In this document: in pieces, positions 1 to 11,148 of the stretch | How the letters are laid out: the number at the start of each line of letters is the position of its first letter | How positions within the stretch are numbered: the first letter of the stretch is position 1 | DNA from: Ipomoea triloba | Taxonomy: Eukaryota > Streptophyta > Magnoliopsida > Solanales > Convolvulaceae | DNA length: 64,000 nucleotides | NCBI RefSeq assembly: GCF_003576645.1 | Contig: NC_044930.1 | Span: 15,050,076-15,114,075, forward strand | Direction of reading: 5' to 3' | Translations under genes and position numbers: made by a program | Notes under the pieces: generated by a model | What the model saw: only the letters and a program-made list of their open reading frames with translations | What the model was told of the DNA's origin: nothing | Database searches by the model: none

Positions 1-458
1 TTATGCTTCAAAAATCAAAAAGCTCTTTGCCAAACAGGGGCAAAATAGATTTGTTGATTACTATATTTGAATTAGAAATACAACAGCCCTGTTTTCAAGC
101 ATACTAATTGCATAAAAAGGTAAAACCAAAATAAGTTTTCATTTCATAATTTTAGAGACCACTGGCAATATTAGAACCTATGTTAACAGTTTCATGCCAA
201 TATATGTGCTATAATGCCATAATTTGCACCTTAATAATAGTAAGTATTTAATACTATTCATAACACAAAGTTAATTGCAACTAACCAAATCGTATGCATT
301 TTCATAGGAAGATTTAAGATTAGAGAAAATGTATCATGTAGTAATAAACCTAGCTACATTAATGCTACATCTGTGTGAGTTACGGGTACCTACAAACATG
401 AAATACTTGAATCCAATTAATATTTTAACACCTATAATGATGGAAATCATGAATATAA
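1..458. other. AT-rich flank, no gene recognised
   Basis: This stretch is AT-rich and has no convincing reading frame. The PMD pseudogene ends its last recognisable exon at a good splice donor at 469/468 on the minus strand, so a further 3' exon could lie here or to the left of the window. I could not identify one. Confidence 0.4.
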
Positions 459-2245
459 TTATATATACCTTTGACGGGGATGTGTTCCACAATGTGTTGG
501 AAATGTTATTCGGGTCGATTTTCTTAGCTGTTGCTGCTGCTGTGGCTCCTGTACGTCGAGAAACTCATCACTATTCGGCATACCACCTTGACTAGGAAGT
601 TCTCCTACAACAAAATCTCCTACTAGATGGGGCCAAGGTGAAATGTTGTATGCGGGACGATTTTGATGTCCAAATTGCGGGTCCATATTTGGTGGTGCAT
701 TATAGTAGGATGACCCCGGCTGTGAGGGATCATACACTTGACTCGCCGGGGTATACGGGGAGAACCCACCAAAGTTACCCTGTGAATGTGGATAGCAATA
801 GGTAGTGCTAGGGCATGAACTGGTGCTTTGCTCCCAAGCAATAGACAGGCTACTACCGCCGATCTCAACACCACTGGTAAATGCCTGGGGCTCACAGTTT
901 TGCTCATCGGCTCGGTATGGAACGGGCACAATGGCGAGTGCGTTCACATCCTCAAACCCGCCATCATCATCATCCGCATCATGCCGGTGTTGGTTTGCCT
1001 CAGCCTGCTCCGCCTGGTTGATCGCACGCATACGCCTACCACCACGCCCGGGTTCGCCTTGCACGTTCCCTCTCCGTCGTCGCACATTTGGACGTTGATC
1101 TTGCACCTCTGGCGCATCAAACGGTGCATCATTGAATATATGAGAGGGGGGGGGGGGAGACGTCCACAAAGTAACCATACCCGACACGCACTATATGCTC
1201 GCATGTGCTAACATGTATTTCCTGAAGTCTTTGAATAGCTTACTCCCCGTCAACGGGAACCTCTCCAGAACTTATATGCAAATCACGGAGGAAGTGCATA
1301 TGCATGAAATATACAACACATCATCACATAACATATTTATCATTTCACCATTACTAATCACCGTTTTAAAAAATAAAACTTTAAACCGTTATTAAACATA
1401 CTAACCGCATCATTTAATGACGCACCACATTGGACATAACCCTGATCTTGTCGGTGTTTAGGGTTGCCAATGAAAAGCCTACCATGAGTATGGTACCATA
1501 CCCGATATGCATCAGTTGCATAGGGATTGTTAACCATATCCATTGGTATGATGAAACCCTCACGTTGTGTCCAGAAAACCAAATATTCAGCGTGTTTTTC
1601 GGCCCAATCGCAATTGCCAGATCGGCCGTTAAGCGCGTGCAATTCCTCACTGTACTGGACTTCAAACGGGACATCTTGTATGCAACTGAATTGCATGCAG
1701 AACCGGTATGGATAGTAGTTCTCGACGATATAAAAAATATCAACGGAACTCGAGCTGTCCAAATCGCTTGACCAGCAGTGCAGTAGTCAGGCAATTCAGG
1801 AAACAAAGTTGTATACGGCTCGAACACAAACTGCAAAATACATAAATAAATAGATTTGATGATTAAGACTCGACCTATGATTATATAAATAATTACGTAT
1901 ACAAGAATTACAAGAACGTACCATCTGCTGGTTAACGCGATCCAATTGATCGCGATATGTACGAATCACGTGATTGGGCACATCACCCCAGAAATGTGGA
2001 CATACCCACCTATATTTGTAAGAACAACTCATTAAAACATCTCATAAGAACTAAAACACCAAGTGAATTCTATTCGTTTAAAATAAATTTTAAATATATT
2101 ACAACTAACCTGGCACCAGCTGGTAAACCATGAAAATTTTGATGCGGTATAATGGACTCTGGCCTAAGCAAAGGGAGTCTCTCCCATGCCCAAAGTTGGA
2201 GCAGCACCATACAACCACCGACTTTGAAAGTATTGTGGTAAGCTC

Positions 2246-2565
2246 TGATAGGGAATATTTCCCGGGTTTGACCTCCCTTTACGGTCTTGCCCTCGCTTTG
2301 TAGTCGAGTCGGGGTCAAACGTTCGGGTCAAAGGTCTTATAGTCAAAGCTGATTTTCTAGGCCTATAAAAAGGCCATTAGACCCAAGTAAAAGGGGGTTC
2401 TGCACTCTCTCTCTCTCTAAATTCTCTAAGGAATTAATTACGGAGTATAAAGGCTCTCAAGCCAATTTGCTGCTATCTTCTCTCTTTATTTTCTATATGC
2501 AATTTCATACAATTTTGCTACGTGTTCTATACATACCAAAGAGATGAAGGAATTAATCCATATCA
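2246..2565 (+). repeat. 5' LTR
   Basis: It begins TG and ends CA, and matches 5390-5707 almost base for base. Differences include a CT-repeat length change (2406-2418) and single substitutions. A promoter-like CCTATAAAAAGG lies at about 2361-2372. Confidence 0.93.
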
Positions 2566-2567
2566 AA

Positions 2568-2585
2568 TGGCGCCGTCCGTGGGGA
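2568..2585 (+). promoter_or_regulatory. Primer-binding site of the LTR retrotransposon
   Basis: TGGCGCCGTCCGTGGGGA lies just inside the 5' LTR. It has the TGG start and the general form of plant tRNA-primed sites (tRNA-Asp or tRNA-Arg types). I did not match it to a specific tRNA. Confidence 0.75.
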
Positions 2586-4116
2586 CCCGAGAAAAAGGTT
2601 CGTGTTTCCTATCCCAATCGATCTCCCGGTCTAGCAACTTCAACATCGTCTTTAAGCTTTGCTGGAGGAAGTCTCGCCAAAGGAGATACGCGTCGTCGCT
2701 GCTGTCAAAGAGAAAAGCCTCAAATTGTTTGCATGGTTTGGCTTTGACACTCTAAGGCGATCAGCACTTCGGCCAAACATTGTTTTTAGTGGGGGATCAT
2801 AACAAGCACTTGAAGAGATCAACAAAGTGGGCTTAGAAGAGAAAGAAGAGCTGTGTTAGGCTGGCAGCCGATGGCATGCAACAACCAAATATTTCAAACC
2901 TGACAAATGAGCATCACCTTGGACCTCCTTTGCTTCCAAGATCACACTCAGCATCCAAATCTTTAGTCTCACCGGCGGACTCGCATTATTCACAGAGTAT
3001 TATTTATTTATTTCTTACAGTTGCAGTTCCTTGAGCTCTATATTTGGATTGGTTTGATAGTTCCTATGTTGTGGTTATTGGAGATGGACATGCTCTCAAA
3101 TTTTGCAGAAATGGTCCAAGTGGATCCTCTCAAGAAGAAGACACCCCACCTGTGGATACTTCTTTTTCGCCACTCCAAGAAGTATCATGCATGCAACCAC
3201 CACTCCCACCACCATCGCCGTCCACGCCGTTCGCCAGAGGAAAAACGCCTTCTTCCTCATCAGAGAGCTATGCAGCACCGCTGTCATAAAAACTTCACAG
3301 AATTTAAGAAGAACAAATGACATGCAGTTGTTGATCTCCGAGCTTCGCCACCACCGCCATCGACCATCATCCCCTCCCCCCTCTCTTCGTCACCGCCATC
3401 TTCTCCACGCATTCCGTCGTCTTACGCGAGCCCCAAGCCTGCGGCTGAGCAGAGATGGCCGGCAGTCGAAAGATGGTGAAGAAGTTTCGAAGTAGCAGTT
3501 GTGAAGGGAAGAACGGCGGTCACTGGCGGCTTCTTATTTTCTTCTGTTCCGTCAGTCATCTTTCTTCTTTCAGTGGTGGCGGAAAGAGAAATGGAAGACC
3601 AGGGACCCCTCACCGCCACTTCCTGCTTTGCCAGAGGAAGACCAGAGTCGACGCCACTACTGGAGTCGGTAGCCAGCAATCTCCGTTGGAGGCGGTGGAC
3701 GGCGTGGCTCGCTGGGCGGTGGAGCTCCGGCGAGAGGGGACGGCGGTAGCGACACTGATGTTGCATGCAATTGTTTTGGTTGGTTGGGGGTGGGCGACTG
3801 TTTTAATTGGGCGGTGTGGGGGTGCTGCAATAACAAAGCAGAAACAATGATGTGGAGGCCTCTAATTATTTATGGCTGACAGCAACATTGGAAAAAGAAA
3901 TACTAAAATTCTAAAGTTTACAAAACTTTAGATTATGATAAATTGTAATTTCTATGGGTTGTAGCCTTATACCTTAGAAAATTGTAAATAGCAGAATATA
4001 TGTAATAAGCCCGGTCAGGTTGGTATTTCCACCACCGGCACTCTAAGTCCGGTCAAGTCGGCCTGTCTACCACCGGCATTGTAAGCCCGATGTCATACCT
4101 CGGCATAATTACGACC

Positions 4117-4625
4117 GAAAAGTCGAAAAAAACTACGGGAGTAAGGTGCCCGTTTATGGTCCTCGGACCGATTTTTGTGGGAGTAAGGTGCCCTCCACGG
4201 GAGCAAGGTGCCCGTTTACGACGGCGGTCGGAAAAAACGCAACGGGAGTAAGGTGCCCGTTCAGGTCCTCGGACCAATTTATGGGAGTAAGGTGCCCAGC
4301 ACGGGAGCAAGGTGCCCGTTCAGGTTCTCGGACCGATCTGTGGGAGTAAGGTGCCCACTACGGGAGTAAGGTGCCCGTTCGGTCTTCGAACCGATTTATT
4401 ACGACGGTGGTCGGAAAAAACGCTACGACCGAAAAGTCAGAAAAAACTACAGGAGTAAGGTGCCCATTCGGTCCTCGAACCGATTTATTACGACGGCGGT
4501 CGGAAAAAATGCTACGACCAAAAATTCGGAAAAAACTACGAGAGTAAGGTGCCCGTTCGGTCCTCGAACCGATCTATTACGACGGCGGTCGGAAAAAACG
4601 CTACTACCGAAATGTCAGAAAAAAC
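4117..4625 (+). repeat. Tandem repeat array inside the LTR retrotransposon
   Basis: The core GGGAGTAAGGTGCCC recurs about ten times, alternating with CGGTCCTCGGACCGATTTA-like and ACGACGGCGGTCGGAAAAAA-like segments. A second repeat type (AAGCCCGGTCAGGTTGG..ACCACCGGC) flanks it at about 4005-4100 and 4695-4935. A duplicated block, TTGTGCTCTTTTTTCC to AACGAGGCAAC, occurs at about 5083-5160 and 5226-5300. Confidence 0.85.
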
Positions 4626-5389
4626 TACACTATTTGCACCAACGAGGAATAATTACCTCGTTTGCTTTTCTTTGTAAATTGTACATGCGTGCTAAGTCCG
4701 GTTAGGTTAGAACTACCACCACCGGCCTGATTAGGTTGGCATCGACACGATAAGCCCGACACAATATCTCGGCATAAGTCCTACATTGTAGGCAGTTAAG
4801 CCCGGTTAGGTCGGCATTACCACCACCGGCGCTTTAAGTCCGATCTGGTCGGCATTGCCACCATCAGCACGGTGAGTCCGAGTTCATATCCCGGCATTAA
4901 GCCCTACGAGGTAGGCAATTTAGCCCGCCAGGTCGGAATTCGCCCCGAGCAACTCCAATCCCTTGATTGGTAAAACCCGATCCCTAGATCGATAAAATAC
5001 GACCTATCAATCGTATCACAAATCCGATCCCTAAGATCGGTAGAGTTTGGACGGCCCTTATAGTCCAAAAGACTGTGCTTAAGGTTGTGCTCTTTTTTCC
5101 TTAGCTAAGATTTTTTCCCACTGGGTTTTTTCTTAGTTTAAGGTTTTTAACGAGGCAACCGGCGCAGGTCGCAGACTATACGGTCAGTTTCCCTAGCTCG
5201 AACTCTTCCTCATCGGCGCTTGAAGTTGTGCTCTTTTTTCCTTGGCTATGATTTTTTTCCCACTGGGTTTTTTCTTAGCCTAAGGTTTTTAACGAGGCAA
5301 CTAGCGTAGGTCACGGACCTTAGGGCCAGTGTTCCAACCCGAACCCTTCCTCGTTGACACAGCGTCAGGGCACGGACTGAGGGGCTACT

Positions 5390-5707
5390 TGATAGGGAAT
5401 ATTTCCCGGGTTTGACCTCCCTTTACGGTCTTGCCCTCGCTTTGTAGTCGAGTCGGGGTCAAACGTTCGGGTCAAAGGTCTTATAGTCAAAGCTGATTTT
5501 CTAGGCCTATAAAATGGCCATTAGACCCAAGTAAAAGGGGGTTTTGCACTCTCTCTCTCTAAATTCTCTAAGGAATTAATTACGGAGTATAAAGGCTCTC
5601 AAGCCAATTTGCTACTATCTTCTCTCTTTATTTTCTATATGCAATTTCATACAATTTTGCTACGTGTTCTATACATACCAAAGAGACGAAGGAATTAATC
5701 CATATCA
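5390..5707 (+). repeat. 3' LTR
   Basis: This is the second LTR copy, preceded by a short purine-rich stretch (GGACTGAGGGG, about 5374-5384) that could serve as the polypurine tract. It ends CCATATCA and is followed by the AGCTC target duplication at 5708-5712. Confidence 0.93.
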
Positions 5708-6462
5708 AGCTCCTTTGCACAACCCCCGATATAGGCATGCTAAGACAGCTGATCCCCAGCTGTACTGGCCACAAGCCTCAAAATCTTCAATAAAATCCAA
5801 GAAGGACAAATTGACCCACATATTACCTGATTCAGGAAAAAGAAATCCTCCTAGCAAATGCATCAAATGAAACCGCGTAGCAACTTGGACATCTTCATCT
5901 GTGCTATTCGCGGTTAGCTGTGGAACTTGTGAAATTGCAGTGGAATTTATTTTGTACTCCGTCAGGAATTTATCTAAGGGAGTAAATCCCAATAAACGCT
6001 TACACAATTCTTTCCATTCTGGGATAAAACGTTTAAGACGTCCTGTAACAGCAAGTCCGTCCACCTTAAGGCCAAATAACACTTCAACATCTTGAAGTGT
6101 TATACCTACCTCCCCAAACGGTAGGTGAAAGGCGTGAACCTCAGGCCGCCAACGCTCAATCAATGCAGCGATCAATGAATGGTCCAATCTTATTTGTTCA
6201 AGATATGATACGCCGTATAACCCAGCCAAGCACAAGTAATGGATCATCCTTTCATCGCTGGGGTACTACTGCTTGGCCACCGTAACGGCACAGTTTAATA
6301 TGTGCATTAAAATCTCGGTTCGTCCATATGAATCTGGACCGATGCCTTGGCTGAAATGTTAGGACTGAAGGATCCATCGGTCCGGGATGTAATGACCTTC
6401 GTGTACCCATAACTGTAAAAGATAACGAAAATATTATATGCACTTATTCTAATTAATAAATC

Positions 6463-7850
6463 ACAAATCAATCATGCGATTCTAAATTGAAAATTAGAGA
6501 TAGTTGTACATTCAATAATCCTAATTGTTAGGAACAAGCCTAACTTTTAGGCTCTAATGAATGAACGAGCCTAACTGTTAGGCTCATTCAATGAATGAAC
6601 GAGCCTAGGCTCTATACTAATTATTATATTCATTAGTGAATAACTAAAAAAAAATCTTGTTTAATTAAAATATAAATTAATCATCGTTCGAACTATTAAA
6701 TCTTGTTTATTTAAAATATTAAATAATTAACATATCAATCATGCGATTCTAAATTGCAAATTAGAGACAGTTGTACACTCAATAATCCTAATTGTTCAGA
6801 ACAAGCCTAACTTTTAGGCTCATTCTCTAAACGAGCCTAACTGTTAGGCTCATTTACTTTGAACGAGCCTAAAAGTTAGGCTCTATACTAATTATTATAT
6901 TCATTAGTGAATAACTAAAGAAAATCTTGTTTAATTAAAATATAAATTAATCGTCGTTCGAACTATTAAATCTTGTTTATTTAAAATATTAAATAATTAA
7001 CATATTAATTAATCTTCATTCGAAATATTATACACATTAAAATCATTTAAATTAGGTGACCACTGATAACTAAATTACGAATTATCATATTATTGGGAGC
7101 AAAATTTTCAATGTTTTTGACAATAAATTACAATCTTGCACCTCTGCCCAATTGAATATTACTTAATTACATTTAAATCATTCTGCTGCTTAATTATATG
7201 CTTTAATAAATAACTAAATAAATTAAATCCTGTTTAATTAGAATATAAATTAATATTCGTTGGGACTATTAAATTGTTAATTATTAGTTTAAATAATTAA
7301 TTCAATTTAATATTACTTAATTACAATAAAATTTTTCTGTTGCTTTGCTTAAACTTTAATCTTTACTAATTATTATATACTTTAATATACAACTAAATAA
7401 ATTAAATCTTGTTTAATTAAAGTATAAATTAATATTTGTTGGAACTATTAAATCTTAATTCGAAATATTATATTCACATTCAAATAATTTAAATTAAATA
7501 AATAACTAATTAAGCTAAAATATTGAATAATTAAATTCTTAATTAATGGTTTAAATAAATAATTCAAATTAATATTACTTTTTTTTTTGGAAATTAAATT
7601 AATATTACTTAATTACAAATAAATCATTCTGTTGCTTTGCTTAAACTTTAATCTTTACTAATTATTATATACTTTAATATATAACTAAATAAATTAAATC
7701 TTGTTTAATTAAATATAAATTAACATTCATTGGGACTATTAAATCCTTTTTAATTAAAATATTAAATAACTAAAATATTAATTAATCTTCATTCGAAATA
7801 TTATATTCACATTACAATAATTTCAATTAAATAAATAACTAATTAAACAC
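6463..7850. repeat. AT-rich degenerate tandem repeats upstream of the PMD pseudogene
   Basis: A unit of about 267 bp is repeated with high similarity: ATCATGCGATTCTAAATT starts at 6471 and again at 6738. Its AT-rich half (CTTGTTTAATTAAAATATAAATTAAT and TTCGAACTATTAAAT-like strings) recurs in decayed form to about 7850. The first two units carry GAGCCTAAC..GTTAGGCTC palindromes. No coding potential was seen. Confidence 0.75.
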
Positions 7851-8084
7851 AGCCAAAAACGGAGTACTAAGCATCCCTAAAACGCAAAACAGGGCCAAAA
7901 ACAACCCTAAAACGCAAAACAGAGCCACAACCGTGTTTTTCAGATTTGGCTACGCAAAAACAAACAATTTGTGTTTTCAGATCCAAAAACAAACAATTTG
8001 ACTACGCAAAATTTTCAGATCTGTTGAATACAAAACCAAAGTTGTGCTTTTTTAATTGATTCCTTTCTAAAATACTACCTTTGA

Positions 8085-8580
8085 CCTACCGTGAACCGTC
8101 AACCATCGCCGCCGTGAACCGTGAACCGCCGCTAAGGAGTCGCCGTCAACAGCACCGATCGCCGCTCGTCGTCAGCCGCTAAGGAGTCGCCGTCGACCGC
8201 CGCTGCAAACCGTCAATCGCCTGTCTCCGATCGCCGTCTACTCGCCCGTCTCCGGTCGACAGCTGCCGCGACCCAAACCACTGTCGCCGACTCACTCGGG
8301 ACCACAAACAGATTTTTGGTGGGTGGGGTGAGGTGGAGATGGATTCGAGATTTGGGACCAAAAAACACTTTTGTTCGGAAAGGGAAAGGGTTAGGGACCA
8401 ATGAAGATCGCCTTTCAGTGTTTTGTGTTGTTGGAGAGTTTAGAAGAGACCACTGGCCTTCTTGTTTTGTTGGGGAGACGGTGAAATTGGGTGAATACTA
8501 TCCAGACCAGTTTTCTTCTTCTTTTGTTGGGGAGAGTCAGTTTTCTTCTTCTTTTGTTGGGGAGAGTGGGAGACGATAGG
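8085..8580. other. GC-richer segment with open frames, no recognised gene
   Basis: This stretch is rich in CGCCGTC repeats and is open in several frames on both strands, which is expected of compositionally biased DNA. It contains a perfect 30-bp tandem duplication (8508-8537 and 8538-8567). No domain was recognised. It may be an old 5' leader or a transposon remnant. Confidence 0.3.
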
Positions 8581-8613
8581 GTTTGGTTGATTCCTATAAT
8601 AAATAATTACAGT

Positions 8614-8653
8614 AGTAAATACGGTAGGTGTATTTACACCTACCGTATTTACT
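8614..8653. repeat. Perfect 40-bp inverted repeat (19-bp arms, 2-nt spacer)
   Basis: The arm AGTAAATACGGTAGGTGTA and its exact reverse complement are separated by TT. It could form a cruciform or hairpin. No gene lies directly beside it. Confidence 0.9.
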
Positions 8654-8666
8654 ATTCTAAAATGCA

Positions 8667-8722
8667 TTGAGCCTAAGAGTTAGGCTCATTCAAAAATGAA
8701 TGAGCCTAACCCTTAGGCTCTT
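8667..8722. repeat. Paired short palindromes of the GAGCCTAA..TTAGGCTC family
   Basis: GAGCCTAAGAGTTAGGCTC and GAGCCTAACCCTTAGGCTC lie 16 bp apart and are themselves separated by an inverted CATTC..GAATG. The same family occurs at about 6535-6615 and 6803-6885. Confidence 0.85.
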
Positions 8723-9298
8723 TTCATGTTTATGTAAACCGCTCAGGAAAGTCATGCTTTGGAGAACCATGTGCCTCTCCCTCCTCACCGGCAAAACGCC
8801 CCCATTTTGCGAGAGAGAATTATACTTTAGGCCTCGTGGGTTCTGAAATATTAGAGTCCTCCCATAATTTCAAGTATTTGTTAATTTTTTTCTGAATTCT
8901 ACTACATGTACTCTCAAATTATACTCCCTCACTTTTACTTCATGTTGTGTCAAGCAAGGATTGGATATTTTTATTAGATGAATCTCAAGAAAATATCTAC
9001 ATCAAAGATTTGTGAGAAAGTAAAAAATAGGAATCTATGTAGTATTTCTTTTTTTCCCAGCAAAAAGGAATTACATTTTTTTTTAAATAACCGGCACCAT
9101 CACATTAACTTAAATCAGAATAAAGAGCACTATAGATAAAATTTGGAGGGTTTGGGCACCACTCCATACAAACAATCTCATGCATTAATTGGTCAGAGCT
9201 TGAATAACCCGTATGTTGTCTGTGTCATGTTAATTGAAAGGATTAATAGATGCATGACTTCAAAAATTAATAATATGCTTGTGAGACGTGTGTGATTA

Positions 9299-9300
<2 letters not shown>
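8723..9300. other. Intergenic, nothing recognised
   Basis: AT-rich sequence without a supported gene or repeat boundary. Confidence 0.4.

Positions 9301-9351
<51 letters not shown>
9301..9351. repeat. (TA)n microsatellite
   Basis: An uninterrupted TA run of about 50 bp. Confidence 0.97.
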
Positions 9352-9352
<1 letters not shown>

Positions 9353-9541
9353 CGTATCTAATAAAAATGTTTAGGAAATTAGATAGATAATAGAAGTAAT
9401 TAATATGTTTAGGAAAGTGATATATTTTGTTAATAAGAAATACAAAGTTTCCTAATAAAATAAAGTCATAAGTATTTTGCAAAAAAGGACCTAGTCATTA
9501 TTGATTTTTTTTTAAAAAAAATGATGTGGCACCTTCTCATT

Positions 9542-9576
9542 CACCGCCGGTGTATAGCATCTATACATCGGCGGTG
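9542..9576. repeat. Short hairpin, 15-bp arms with one mismatch
   Basis: CACCGCCGGTGTATA pairs with TATACATCGGCGGTG across a 5-nt loop. This may be the end of a decayed element. Confidence 0.8.
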
Positions 9577-10082
9577 CTTCAAATATTAATCTTTAAATCT
9601 ATGTAGAAAATGTACTTTATGTATGTTGTTTTAATACATTTTAGCAATGGATGCGTGTAGAATGGTGAGATTATCATTTATGAAGCTTTGAAGTTGCAAC
9701 AGTGGAGTTGAAAAAGCATGTAGTCGCGGTTGCAGCAATGAAGTTGCGGAAGAAGCAATTGTGTCGTGTGGAAGCCAAATTTTAGTTTTTAAATTTTATA
9801 TTTAAAAAAATTACATGTCACGAATTTTACGAGCTTTGTTAACGACGCCGTCTCTTTTTAATTAAAGAAATAATACCATTTCGAACCATGTTCCACACAA
9901 TTGTGCAGACATCAACCTTATAAGAATTAGGCGGTAATGACAGTATTTGAGCACTGCGTCACTAGTGCAAAGGACTCTTGGAGAGAAGACTGTTGAATGG
10001 AACCTGGCAAACCAACAAACTCATTTGTTTTAGCGAATTATCAATTATTATTCCATAGAGCATGATCCATGCATCTGTGTGA

Positions 10083-10278
10083 ACCATGAATAAAATATAT
10101 TTTTTAATATATTAAAAGTATATTATTTACGTACTGAAGATACATTATTTCAAAGTAAATTATTTGAGTACGGAAGATACATTATTTGTATATCATCAAA
10201 TAATATATATTCAGTATATAAATAATGTACATTTAGTATATTAAAAATACATTTTATTCATGTTTAACCAAAATATTT
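10083..10278. mobile_element. Small AT-rich inverted-repeat (MITE-like) element
   Basis: CATGAATAAAATATATTTTT at the left is mirrored by AAAAATACATTTTATTCATG at the right, with internal GTACGGAAGATACATTATTT repeats. No target duplication was identified, so the borders are approximate. Confidence 0.5.
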
Positions 10279-10324
10279 GTGAAGTTTCGTAAGTTAAAAA
10301 ATAGCATAGTGCCCCCTATAACAT

Positions 10325-10691
10325 AGTGTTTGGTAAAATGGAATTGCAATTCCATTCCTACCAAACTCGTAATTCCATGGTTTGGTTGGAGGGAATTGCA
10401 ATTTCTTCTAACCATGGAATTACAATTCCTAGGGTCCCCCTAGGAATTGCAATTCCACATTTTGTGGAATTGTATTTCTATGATGAAGTACTATTTTGCC
10501 CTTCTTCCTCTTATTATATTATTATTATATAAAGATAAAGATATTTTAATCTTTATTCACTTATTCTCTTTCAATTTTCAATCAGTATATTCTCCATTAC
10601 CAAATAATGTAATTTAAATATTTATTTTACTCTTTTTTTCACGAAATTACAATTTTTTTCCCTAATTCCATTCTCCCAACCAAACCCACTA
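10325..10691. mobile_element. MITE with GTTTGGT..ACCAAAC ends
   Basis: The left end GTGTTTGGTAAAATGGAATT is mirrored by AATTCCATTCTCCCAACCAAACC at the right. Internal GGAATTGCAATTCC palindromes are typical of small hAT-like MITEs in eudicots. No ORF; exact borders and target duplication are uncertain. Confidence 0.6.
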
Positions 10692-11148
10692 TAACTTCAT
10701 TTGTTTGTTAGAGCATCCTTTTCTGTGGTTTTTTGGGGTTCTTTATAGAGAAAAAACTAACTGGGTTGGATCACAACTGATATGAAGGCAAAAATTTGGA
10801 GAGTTATTTCTCTTTGCAGGAGAAGAAAAAAAATCACAGATCACATGATTGCGAGACAATTTGTGCCCCATCACACGCCGGTTGGGACGAGTCAAAGTTG
10901 GCTCGGTCATTCTGACATTTAACTTACTTTTTTAGTTTTTTTTTTTGGTTTCAAATGTCAGTTAGTTTTCTGTTTCTTTTTTCTTTTTTTGCTTTTTTTT
11001 TTTATTATCTTTCCTCCCATATTTTCTTTCCTAATTATAGTTACAAAACTTCTTAAAAGCCACAAAATAAACTCCTTAAAAACTACAAAATAACCCACGG
11101 ATGCTCTTAGTTTGGTCCATTATTTTGAAAACCGATTATTTTCCTTGG

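Larger units (their letters stand above)
2246..5707 (+). mobile_element. Non-autonomous LTR retrotransposon (no gag-pol)
   Basis: The element has two near-identical LTRs of 320 and 318 bp that start TGATAGGGAA and end CCATATCA. A primer-binding site follows two bases after the 5' LTR. It is flanked by the 5-bp target duplication AGCTC (2241-2245 and 5708-5712). The 2.8 kb interior shows no gag, protease, reverse transcriptase or integrase. It holds non-coding sequence, a stretch of GC-richer DNA with short frames (about 3000-3850) and tandem repeats. It therefore depends on another element's enzymes (LARD/TRIM-like). Superfamily is unproven; the primer-site type TGGCGCCGTC is common in Ty3/gypsy elements. 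The LTRs differ at only a handful of positions, so the insertion is fairly young. Confidence 0.92.
469..6410 (-). pseudogene. Plant mobile domain (PMD, MAIL/MAIN-like) gene, broken by an LTR retrotransposon
   Basis: PMD proteins (MAIN, MAIL1 and many transposon-borne relatives) are plant nuclear proteins; the transposon forms have no settled function. The N-terminal part starts at 6410 (MGTRRSLHPGPMDPSVL) and runs to 5708 with the family motifs ERWRPEVHAFHLPFGEVGIT and HLLGGFLFP. After the retrotransposon it continues at 2245-2110 (LLQLWAWERLP), 2009-1922 (GDVPNHVIRTYRDQLDRV), 1830-1406 (DYCTAGQAIWTARVP) and 1190-469 (acidic and Gln-rich tail), each bounded by GT/AG sites. Decay is visible. 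The frame changes near 6255-6275, before MIHYLCLAGLYG. It changes again at the A/T homopolymer 1732-1737, where one base appears to be missing between ARVPLIF and YIVENYYPYRF. The 3462-bp insertion falls between two codons of one exon. Family assignment is firm; the frameshifts could in principle be sequencing errors, the insertion is not. Confidence 0.85.

Noticed and set aside
329..595. 88-residue plus-strand frame at the left edge
   Set aside because: Overlaps the PMD exon on the opposite strand and AT-rich flank; no domain.
8179..8579. Several 60-87 residue frames on both strands
   Set aside because: No homology recognised and biased composition; kept only as an unidentified segment.
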